From the NCBI GenBank assembly GCA_947486375.1, contig CANKTP010000021.1, positions 1 to 33,842 of the forward strand: 33,842 bases of DNA, written 5' to 3'. This document shows, piece after piece, positions 1 through 5,965 of this stretch (positions are counted from its first letter, which is position 1; the number at the start of each line of letters is the position of its first letter). This stretch comes from Candidatus Hydrogenedentota bacterium. Its GTDB lineage: Bacteria; Hydrogenedentota; Hydrogenedentia; Hydrogenedentales; GCA-2746185. The position numbers were made by a program, and so were the translations under genes. The notes beneath the pieces were generated by a model that was not told the origin of the DNA, ran no database searches, and saw nothing but the letters and a program-made list of their open reading frames with translations.

Positions 1-111
1 CTTGTCGAGCTCGATCATGTCGCCGACACCGGCCGGGAGTTTCTCGACCCGGAGCGTGTCGCCCTCGGCGACGCGAAACTGGCGACCGCCTGTCCATACC
101 ACTGCATACAT
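1..111 (-). CDS. rplU: 50S ribosomal protein L21 (N-terminal part; runs off the left edge)
   Basis: The first 37 codons of L21, a 23S rRNA-binding protein of the large subunit, are present. The translation begins [20 protein letters not shown], which matches the usual L21 opening (MYAVI-TGGKQYRV-EGD-L-VEKL). It continues with a [10 protein letters not shown] segment as expected for the first beta strands. The ATG is at 111-109 on the minus strand, and the frame stays open to base 1. Full-length L21 is about 100 residues, so roughly two thirds lie outside the window. L21 is normally followed by L27 (rpmA), which would lie beyond the left edge. The nearest upstream gene, nadX, ends 60 bp away, so rplU may have its own promoter in that short gap, although I see no convincing one. 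Confidence 0.9.
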   Translation of the reverse strand, partial: MYAVVWTGGRQFRVAEGDTLRVEKLPAGVGDMIELDK

Positions 112-171
112 TGTGCGTTCTCCACGTTGCGCGGCCCGAATGGCCCCGCGTGTTCCGTACTTGCTATTGCG

Positions 172-1002
172 TCAGCCGCCCGAGGCGGCGTTCGTCACGT
201 TCTCGGCATGCGCCTGGAATGCCACCGCCGCCGCGCGCACATGGGCGCAGGCCGACAGCGAGGCCAGGTAACTCGACTTCGCGTTGCGCGGCGACGGCAA
301 ATTCTCGGTGATGGTCTGGAGCCGCCCAAAGGCGCCCTCGGCCACCACCTCGTGTATGTTCGTCGTCGCGTCCGGATCGGCGATGATCCGGACCTTGGTT
401 TCCTTCGGGCCGATTCCCGCGAAACTCAGCGAGGCGGCGACATTTACGTTTTGCGGGAAAGCCTTGACGGCCTCGAGGGCGTTGCCCTCGAACACCACGC
501 GCGGCTCCTGCAAGTTCGACAAGTCAATTCCGTGTTCAGCCAGATACGGCGCGCCGGCCAGCCCCTTGGGCGGCTTGCGCGTCGTCAATGTCACCGTATG
601 CAGTCCCGCTTCCATCGCGGAACGAATCCCGTCCAACCCGCAAAGGGCGCCGGACGGCAAATGTACCTGTATCGCGCTTTCCCGGGCCCGCTGAAATAGT
701 TCCGGGTTCGCCATCAATCCGCCGACGCTCATGATCAAGCAATCGATGCGATGGCGCATGGCCGCCTCGACCACGTCCTTCACCGCGTCGCCCGAGGCGC
801 ATTCGACGAGAAAGTCCGCCATCGAGGCGTTCTGCTCGAGGTCGCAGACCGGGGCCTCGAGCTGGAACGACCGCATCAGCACCTTGGCACGCGCCGGATC
901 CACGTCCGTCAAAGCGACAATCTCGGCCGGAATCGTGCCCTTTTGGAGCGCGATGCACAAGTCGGCACCAATGTTGCCGCACCCGATCAGGCCGATCTTC
1001 AT
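172..1002 (-). CDS. nadX: L-aspartate dehydrogenase (putative)
   Basis: A 276-residue protein of the aspartate dehydrogenase family, which oxidises L-aspartate to iminoaspartate with NAD(P). In some bacteria it replaces NadB as the entry to NAD synthesis. The N-terminus MKIGLIGCGNIG (residues 1-12) is a Rossmann dinucleotide loop. The C-terminal domain carries the N-I-H-E-V-V-A-E-G-A-F-G block, with H217 at the position of the family's catalytic histidine, and then the ENLPSPRNAKSS segment typical of the family. Length is close to the usual 250-270. I chose the ATG at 1002, which gives the canonical N-terminus. A GTG three codons upstream (1011) is also in frame, and neither has a strong Shine-Dalgarno. 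No nadA or nadC is adjacent, so a role in NAD synthesis is inferred from family only. Confidence 0.82.
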   Translation of the reverse strand: MKIGLIGCGNIGADLCIALQKGTIPAEIVALTDVDPARAKVLMRSFQLEAPVCDLEQNASMADFLVECASGDAVKDVVEAAMRHRIDCLIMSVGGLMANPELFQRARESAIQVHLPSGALCGLDGIRSAMEAGLHTVTLTTRKPPKGLAGAPYLAEHGIDLSNLQEPRVVFEGNALEAVKAFPQNVNVAASLSFAGIGPKETKVRIIADPDATTNIHEVVAEGAFGRLQTITENLPSPRNAKSSYLASLSACAHVRAAAVAFQAHAENVTNAASGG

Positions 1003-1184
1003 CTTCGTCACAGTTTGCCGCGCCCCGTGAGTTGGGTCTATTTCCGAACGGCCTTTCGCCGGATCCCGGCATCTTGCCGGACACTCCCCGCCCCGCTGGA
1101 CACACTTCCACCGAGACAGCCCAAGAGGTTAGCATATGAACGATACGCCAGTCAAACGCGATTTAGCTGCGAGAACGGTTTATG

Positions 1185-1745
1185 TTATGGCGAACCGCAA
1201 AACTTTGCCCACAGATCGTCGAGATGACGCTCGGCGGCGAGTTCCGACAGCCGCCGCCGCTGGTCCGCATCTAGGATCGGCAACATGGACAGGATGTCCC
1301 GGAGGTGTTTGTCCGAACCTCCCTCGCGAAAGTATTCGAGCTTGCGGACGATGACATACTCCGGCGGGGCCACCGTCATCTGGCCGCCCCCGATATCGAC
1401 CCGCAGCGAGTGGGCCAGGCCCCAGGCATGGAAGGGGTCCGTGCCATGCAGGTAGACGTCCGCCTTGAACCCCGACTCGTGATGAATGAGGTTGAAATGC
1501 CCGCGCCGCTCGCGGCCCAACTCGACTCGAATGACTTCCAAGGGGGGACAATAGAACTCCGAAGGTGGAAACGCCTCGATGAATCTGGGGATGTCGGCGA
1601 CATCCAGCGCGACGACGAAGTCGACGTCCAGCGTCAATCTCGGTTCGCCGTACACGATCATCGCCACGCTCCCGGTCACCATGTAGGGAATGCGCAACGA
1701 TTCCATCCGGTGGACGAATATCGCGAGTAGGTCAGGTACGGCCAT
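1185..1745 (-). CDS. Nucleotidyltransferase toxin, AbiEii/MenT-like
   Basis: A 186-residue protein with the nucleotidyltransferase signature G25-S26 followed by the metal-binding pair D40-x-D42, in the context VTGSVAMIVYGEPRLTLDVD. Such proteins pair with a small antitoxin. Well-studied relatives (AbiEii, mycobacterial MenT) transfer nucleotides to RNA, with MenT blocking tRNA acceptor ends. The start ATG at 1745 overlaps the last 14 nt of the upstream small gene, which indicates translational coupling. A longer reading from 1784 would run deeper into the partner and is unlikely. The C-terminal half has an EYVIVRKLEYFREGGSDKHLRDI helix region typical of this family (residues about 135-160). 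The target and the activity of this protein are inferred. Confidence 0.75.
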   Translation of the reverse strand: MAVPDLLAIFVHRMESLRIPYMVTGSVAMIVYGEPRLTLDVDFVVALDVADIPRFIEAFPPSEFYCPPLEVIRVELGRERRGHFNLIHHESGFKADVYLHGTDPFHAWGLAHSLRVDIGGGQMTVAPPEYVIVRKLEYFREGGSDKHLRDILSMLPILDADQRRRLSELAAERHLDDLWAKFCGSP

Positions 1746-1917
1746 AGAGAAACGCGTCGCGGACGGCGCTCCGCACTTCGTCATCGTTCCAGCCGGGATG
1801 CTGCATCCGGATGCCGGCGGCCTTTAATTCCCGGGCCATTCGATATAGCTCGCCCGCCACCTGCAGTTTCTTCCCGGGGGACATCGCCCGGACAATCTGT
1901 TGCTGGATATCCTCCAT
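1732..1917 (-). CDS. Small antitoxin-like protein (Rv0078B/MenA1-like)
   Basis: A 61-residue protein, MEDIQQQIVRAMSPGKK at its start. It has a predicted helix with the pattern MSPGKKLQVAGELYRMAREL followed by KAAGIRMQHPGWNDDEVRSA and ending FLYGRT. The sequence 'KAAGIR-QHPGW-DDEVR-AVRDAFLYG' matches small proteins that sit directly upstream of AbiEii/MenT-type nucleotidyltransferases (Rv0078B type). No DNA-binding domain is obvious, so how the pair is regulated is unknown. Its stop at 1732-1734 lies inside the toxin start region, so the antitoxin is translated first. The start ATG at 1917 is the only plausible one. Family assignment is from recall of the pattern, not from a search. Confidence 0.68.
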   Translation of the reverse strand: MEDIQQQIVRAMSPGKKLQVAGELYRMARELKAAGIRMQHPGWNDDEVRSAVRDAFLYGRT

Positions 1918-2002
1918 TGCGGGAGTCTAACAGATCATGGCGATGGCGCGGATGGGCCGGCGCGCGCGGGCATGCGCGGGTCTCGGACCTTGCCTCTGCC
2001 CG

Positions 2003-2815
2003 TTAGAGCTCGAATCCGCCGACGCCGGGGCTGAACAACCACTGGCCGCCGTCGACGACGTGAATGGTGCCGGTGGTGTAGCGGGCGGCGTCGCTGACGA
2101 GGAAGAGGCAGGCATCCGCGATCTCCTCGATTGTCCCGAAGCGTTTCAGCGGGACGTGCTTCATGGCGCGCTCGGTGAGCTCGGGCGTCGGGGCGAGGCG
2201 GCGCATGCCCTCGGTGTCGCCGATGGGGCCGGGCGCCACGCAATTGGCGCGGATACCCATCGGGCCCCACTCGGTCGCCATGGTCCGCATGAAGGCGTCG
2301 ATGCCGGCCTTCGCGGCGGAGACGTGGGACTGGAACGGGATGCCCGTGTATTGGAGTGTCGCGGAGATGCAGATGACGTTTGCGTTCCGGTGTTTTTCGG
2401 CCGCCGCGAGCAAGTGCGGGAAGCAGGCCTTCGACACGTTGAAGGTCCCCTGCAAGTCGATGTCGACGACGGTGCGAAAGCCGTTGTAGGAGAGCTGCGA
2501 GATGGGCACGGGGAAGTTGCCCGCCGCGCCGCTGACAAGGATGTCAATTCCGCCGAAAGTCTCGACGGTCTTCGCGACGACGTTCTCGACCTCCTCGGGT
2601 TTGCGCACGTCGGCGGCGATGGCGAGAATCTTCTTGTTCGTCGCGAAACCGATCTCGTCGGCCGCCGTGTCGAGGTTCTGCTGTTTGCGGCTGGTGATGG
2701 CCACGTTCGCCCCGTGGGCCGCGAAGCGCAGGGCGATGCCCTTGCAGATGCCGGTGCCGCCGCCGGTGATGAGGGCGGTCTTGCCGGCGAGGATGTCGTC
2801 GCGAAATATGCTCAT
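2003..2815 (-). CDS. SDR oxidoreductase, 2,4-dienoyl-CoA reductase-like
   Basis: A 270-residue short-chain dehydrogenase. Residues 12-26 (KTALITGGGTGICKG) form the NAD(P) loop, although the third glycine of the usual TGGGxGIG is a cysteine. The blocks 'AAGNFPVPISQLSYNGFRTV' and 'DLQGTFNVS', the 'ISATLQYTG' strand and 'SAAKAGIDAFMRTMATEWGP' follow the DECR family closely. As in DECR, the YxxxK tyrosine is absent and an HxxSAK-like segment takes its place. DECR enzymes reduce 2,4-dienoyl-CoA with NADPH so that unsaturated fatty acids can enter beta-oxidation. The start is set by the AAGGA at 2824-2828, 8 nt before the ATG at 2815. A longer in-frame reading to 2854 begins inside the inverted-repeat element just upstream and is probably spurious. 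The C-terminus (SPGVGGFEL) ends normally. Sure of SDR, fairly sure of the DECR subgroup. Confidence 0.82.
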   Translation of the reverse strand: MSIFRDDILAGKTALITGGGTGICKGIALRFAAHGANVAITSRKQQNLDTAADEIGFATNKKILAIAADVRKPEEVENVVAKTVETFGGIDILVSGAAGNFPVPISQLSYNGFRTVVDIDLQGTFNVSKACFPHLLAAAEKHRNANVICISATLQYTGIPFQSHVSAAKAGIDAFMRTMATEWGPMGIRANCVAPGPIGDTEGMRRLAPTPELTERAMKHVPLKRFGTIEEIADACLFLVSDAARYTTGTIHVVDGGQWLFSPGVGGFEL

Positions 2816-2823
2816 GGAGTTGT

Positions 2824-2828
2824 TCCTT
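2824..2828 (-). promoter_or_regulatory. Ribosome binding site deciding the SDR start
   Basis: AAGGA on the minus strand lies 8 nt before the ATG at 2815. The competing upstream GTG (2854), inside the repeat arm, has no comparable site. This places the inverted-repeat element in the 5' leader rather than in the protein. Confidence 0.6.
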
Positions 2829-2833
2829 GCGAA

Positions 2834-2967
2834 GTGGAAATTAGGGACAGTCACCTATTATTCGTTCGACCCGATCACGCAATGTTTCGAGCCAAACCCA
2901 AGTTCGATTGAGGGTGTTGGTCGATCTCGATCATATCGAATAATAGGTGACTGTCCCTAATTTCCAC
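2834..2967. repeat. Inverted-repeat element, copy A (REPIN/MITE-like)
   Basis: Perfect 31-bp inverted arms lie at 2834-2864 and 2937-2967 around a 72-nt core. The arms contain the 28-bp sequence shared with copies B and C (it includes TTAGGGACAGTCACCTATTA). The core has no evident similarity to the other two cores. The right arm overlaps the last 11 nt of pepA and provides its final codons and TAG stop (2957-2959). The left arm ends 18 nt before the SDR start codon. No target-site duplication is visible. Each arm is itself roughly dyad-symmetric around an A (TAGG-GAC-A-GTCA-CCTA), as in REP sequences or a protein operator. I recall similar GGGACAGTCACC repeats near REP-associated tyrosine transposases, but none is encoded in this window. 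Confidence 0.88.
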
Positions 2968-4447
2968 GGGCCTCGTCGAGGACCCATTGCGCAAACAGCC
3001 GAACGCCGTAGCCCGTGGCGTGTTTCGGGTCGAGGTAGGGGACGTTCTTCACGCCCCACGCGGTCCCGGCGATGTCGAGGTGCGCCCAGGGGACATCGCC
3101 GACGAATTCTTTCAGGAAGCATGCGCCTATGATCGTGCCGGCTTCGCCCGGCGGGCCGATGTTGCAGAGGTCCGCGTGGGTGCCTTTGATGAGCTCGGCG
3201 TAGTCGTCCCACATGGGCAGGGGCCAGATGCGTTCGCCCGTGGAATCGGCGGCACGCTGCAAGCCGGTCGAGAGGTCGTCGTTGTTGCTGAGGACGCCCG
3301 CAGCGTAGTGGCCGAGGGCGACGATGACGGCGCCGGTGAGGGTCGCGGCGTCGACCATGGCATCGGGTTTGTATTTGTCGACGGTGTATGCGAGGGCATC
3401 GGCGAGGATGAGCCTGCCCTCGGCGTCGGTGTTATGGACCTCGATGGTCTTGCCGTTGTAGGCCTTCACGATGTCGCCGGGCACCTGGGCGTTCGAGCCC
3501 GGCATGTTCTCGGAGGACGGCACCACGGCGACGACGTTGATGGCGGGCTTGAGCGCGGCAATGGCCTTCATCGCGCCGAGGACACCCGCCGCGCCGCACA
3601 TGTCGTATTTCATCTCGTGCATGTTTGCCGAGGGCTTGATGCTGATGCCGCCGGTGTCGAAGGTGAGGCCCTTGCCGACGAGCGCGAGGGTCTTCTTCGC
3701 ACCCGGGTGGCGATATTCAACGACGATGAGTTTCGCCGGTTCGCTGCTGCCGCGCGACACCCCGAGGAGCGCCTCCATGCCAAGGTCCTGCATCTCGGAC
3801 TCGTCGAGCACGGTGCATTCGCAACCCGCCTCGCGCGCCATGGCCTCCGCATGGAACGCGAGGGCCGTCGGCGTCATGTCGTTGGGCGGGGTGTTGGCGA
3901 GGTCACGCGCCCACGCCGCGGCGTCGCACATGACGACCGCGCGCTCGCATCGCGCGCGCAGGCTGTCGAGTAAGGTTTCCTTGGGCGTGCAGATCGTGAT
4001 TGTATCGACCTTCATGGGCGGGTCAGTAGGGGTCTTCTTGTATTGGGCGAAGTCGTATTGGCCGAGCATCAGGCCCTCAATGAACGCGTCCACGGGGAGA
4101 TCGATGAGATGGGTATTGTCGAATACGACGTGGGTGATCCGGTTCGACGCCAGCACGGCGCAGGCCTTGCCGGCGATACGGCGTAGCACCTCCCGGTTGG
4201 ATCGGGCCGATTCCCCGAGACCGATGACGAGAATGCCCGCCGAGGGACCTTTCGGTTCCGGGAGAAAGTAGACCTCGTTCGCCTTGCCACGAATGCGCTG
4301 CTGTTGGGCGAGTTCGCGCAACGCCGTAGTTTGCTCCTTGGACAGCAAGGCGCTCTCGGGGATGGCGGTAGATTCGAACACGGGAACGACGGCGCAGGTT
4401 GACTGCGACCATGCGATGGGCGTGTCTGTTGTGACAGTGACTTTCAT
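2957..4447 (-). CDS. pepA: Leucyl aminopeptidase (M17 family)
   Basis: A 496-residue cytosolic M17 aminopeptidase that removes N-terminal residues from peptides with two metal ions. The metal and catalytic set is intact. K259 and D264 lie in VGKGLTFDTGG, K271 in ISIKPS, D282 in KYDMCGAAGV, and D341, E343 and R345 in the family signature NTDAEGRL. The N-terminal macro-like domain spans about residues 1-170. The start ATG at 4447 is preceded by AGGA at 8 nt spacing. Length is normal. The last two codons (Gly-Asn) and the TAG stop come from the right arm of inverted-repeat element A, so the extreme C-terminus was reshaped by that insertion without harming the active site. miaB lies 46 bp upstream on the same strand and may be co-transcribed. 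Confidence 0.95.
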   Translation of the reverse strand: MKVTVTTDTPIAWSQSTCAVVPVFESTAIPESALLSKEQTTALRELAQQQRIRGKANEVYFLPEPKGPSAGILVIGLGESARSNREVLRRIAGKACAVLASNRITHVVFDNTHLIDLPVDAFIEGLMLGQYDFAQYKKTPTDPPMKVDTITICTPKETLLDSLRARCERAVVMCDAAAWARDLANTPPNDMTPTALAFHAEAMAREAGCECTVLDESEMQDLGMEALLGVSRGSSEPAKLIVVEYRHPGAKKTLALVGKGLTFDTGGISIKPSANMHEMKYDMCGAAGVLGAMKAIAALKPAINVVAVVPSSENMPGSNAQVPGDIVKAYNGKTIEVHNTDAEGRLILADALAYTVDKYKPDAMVDAATLTGAVIVALGHYAAGVLSNNDDLSTGLQRAADSTGERIWPLPMWDDYAELIKGTHADLCNIGPPGEAGTIIGACFLKEFVGDVPWAHLDIAGTAWGVKNVPYLDPKHATGYGVRLFAQWVLDEARGN

Positions 4448-4492
4448 GGAGTTAGTCCTGGGTATTGAATAGTATTAGTGTGCTGTATAACT

Positions 4493-4498
4493 ATTATA
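4493..4498 (-). promoter_or_regulatory. Possible -10 box for pepA
   Basis: A perfect TATAAT on the minus strand lies 45 nt upstream of the pepA ATG, in an AT-rich pocket unusual for this window. No -35 match is present at 16-18 nt spacing, so the call is weak. The motif also overlaps the miaB stop region. Confidence 0.25.
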
Positions 4499-5891
4499 AT
4501 ATGACCACGGTTTCGCTTGACATCCCCCTTGATCCCCCTTCAAAGGGGGACTTGTCGCGGTCCTGCTCGACGAGGTCGCCGTGGAGCCAGTGTCCGCCGA
4601 CGCGGGTGATTCGGACGCGGACGACGTCGCCGATCTCGATCGAGTCGTCGCGCAGGGAGACGGGGCGGAAGCCGGCGGTGCGGCCGCTCATCATGCCGCG
4701 CTCGCGGGGGTGGGCACCGTCGATGAGAATCTCCTGCTCGGTGCCGACGTAGCGTTGCGCATCGCCTTCGCTAATCCGTTGGGTCAACTCGATGGTCCGC
4801 GCGAGGCGCGATTCCTTGATATCCCTCGGCACGTCGTCGTCCATCTTGAGCGCGAGGGTCTTGGGGCGCGGCGAGTATTTGAACGGGAAAATCTGGGCGA
4901 AGCGGGCCTCTTCGAGGACGCGCAGCGTGCCTTCGAAATCCTCGTCCGTCTCCGTCGGGAACCCGACGATCACGTCGGTGCTCAACTCGATGTCCGGGTT
5001 GATCGAGCGCATGTGCGCGATTTTGTCGAGGTACTCCGCCACCGAGTGCCCGCGCCGCATCAGGCCGAGCAGCCGGTCCGAGCCCGACTGGAACGGCAGG
5101 TGAAGGTGATTGCAGATGACCGGGTTCGCGGCCATGAGGTCGCTGAGGCGGTCGTTCCAATCGTTCGGGTGCGGCGAGGTGAACCGGATGCGCTTGAGAC
5201 CGGGGACTTCCGAAACCTCTTGCAAGAGTTCGTAAAAGCCGTGGCTCCCCGCGCGGTACGAGTTCACGTTTTGGCCGAGCAGCCAGATCTCGCGTGCGCC
5301 CTTGGACACGAGGTCCTCGACTTCGCGCAGGATGCTGCTCGCTTCGCGGCTCACTTCGCGTCCGCGGGTATACGGCACGACGCAGAAGGTGCAGAAGTTG
5401 TCGCAGCCTTTGGTGATAGAAACGAAGGCCTTGCAGCCCTCGACGTGCCCCTTGTCGACCCATTCATCGGGGATGAAATTTTGGACGCGCTGTTCGTTCG
5501 GCTGCCACTTGGTCATGAGCACGCGCTCGCCACCACGCACGCGCTCGATCATCTCGGGGAGATTGAACAAGTTGTCCGGGCCGAAGACCATGTCGACGGA
5601 CTTCTCGCGCCGGAGGATGTTCTCGCCTTCCTGTTGGGCGACGCAGCCGGCGACGGCGATGATCAGGCCGGGTTTTGTTTGCTTCAACTCGCGTACGCGA
5701 CCGAGGAAACTGTAGACCTTGTTCTCCGGGTTATGGCGGACGGAACAGGTATTGACGAGGATGAGCGAGGCCTCCTCGGGAGACTCCGTCATCTGATAGC
5801 CCTCGGCCACGAGCACCCCCCTCATGCGATGGGAGTCGTGTTCGTTCATCTGGCAGCCGTGGGTTTGGATATAGGCCTTGCCGGGAAGCAT
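4494..5891 (-). CDS. miaB: tRNA-2-methylthio-N6-dimethylallyladenosine synthase
   Basis: A 465-residue methylthiotransferase that adds the 2-methylthio group to i6A37 of tRNAs. The N-terminal UPF0004 domain has its three cluster cysteines C13, C49 and C83. The radical-SAM domain has C163-x3-C167-x2-C170 (CDNFCTFC), and a TRAM domain follows at about residues 385-447. The blocks YIQTHGCQMNEHDS and GCVAQQEG mark it as MiaB rather than MtaB or RimO. The last 18 or so residues (from KSPFEGGSRG) are unlike the family. They are encoded by a C-rich palindromic repeat, so the reading frame runs through a repeat before stopping at 4494. The start ATG at 5891 gives the standard N-terminus. Confidence 0.94.
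   Translation of the reverse strand: MLPGKAYIQTHGCQMNEHDSHRMRGVLVAEGYQMTESPEEASLILVNTCSVRHNPENKVYSFLGRVRELKQTKPGLIIAVAGCVAQQEGENILRREKSVDMVFGPDNLFNLPEMIERVRGGERVLMTKWQPNEQRVQNFIPDEWVDKGHVEGCKAFVSITKGCDNFCTFCVVPYTRGREVSREASSILREVEDLVSKGAREIWLLGQNVNSYRAGSHGFYELLQEVSEVPGLKRIRFTSPHPNDWNDRLSDLMAANPVICNHLHLPFQSGSDRLLGLMRRGHSVAEYLDKIAHMRSINPDIELSTDVIVGFPTETDEDFEGTLRVLEEARFAQIFPFKYSPRPKTLALKMDDDVPRDIKESRLARTIELTQRISEGDAQRYVGTEQEILIDGAHPRERGMMSGRTAGFRPVSLRDDSIEIGDVVRVRITRVGGHWLHGDLVEQDRDKSPFEGGSRGMSSETVVIL
4517..4553. repeat. C-rich palindromic repeat inside the miaB 3' end
   Basis: On the plus strand, two copies of ATCCCCCTT (4523-4531 and 4532-4540) are followed by AAGGGGG (4543-4549). CCCCCTT at 4534-4540 pairs with AAGGGGG to make a short GC hairpin. 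The pattern resembles dispersed CCCCCTT/AAGGGGG repeats seen between genes in many bacteria. Here it is translated as part of the MiaB tail. It could act as a weak stem at the end of the miaB mRNA, but no U-run follows. Confidence 0.6.
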
Positions 5892-5965
5892 CGAATGGCG
5901 CCTAGGGGTTTACGGGCTAGGGGATTGCCGGAAACGGCGAGTATAACAGGCGAAATCGAAAACGG

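Noticed and set aside
172-190. GCCGCC-GGCGGC hairpin at the end of nadX as a terminator
   Set aside because: A 6-bp GC stem lies within the last codons with no U-run after it, so it does not meet the criteria for an intrinsic terminator.
1069-1083. CCGGCA-TGCCGG hairpin between the toxin gene and nadX as a terminator
   Set aside because: It is a short GC stem without a following U-run, and similar stems are frequent at this base composition.
2816-2854. MTVPNF-type N-terminus of the SDR (and likewise at 32366-32422 and 33363-33407) as the annotated starts
   Set aside because: These starts use a GTG inside the repeat arm. Each gene has a proper Shine-Dalgarno and ATG downstream at the family's usual N-terminus. 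The odd phase conservation is reported as a finding instead.
2834-2967. Reading the inverted-repeat elements as a CRISPR array or intrinsic terminators
   Set aside because: Arms are inverted and come in isolated pairs, not in direct series, and no cas gene is present. The 72-nt loops and lack of U-runs do not suit terminators.
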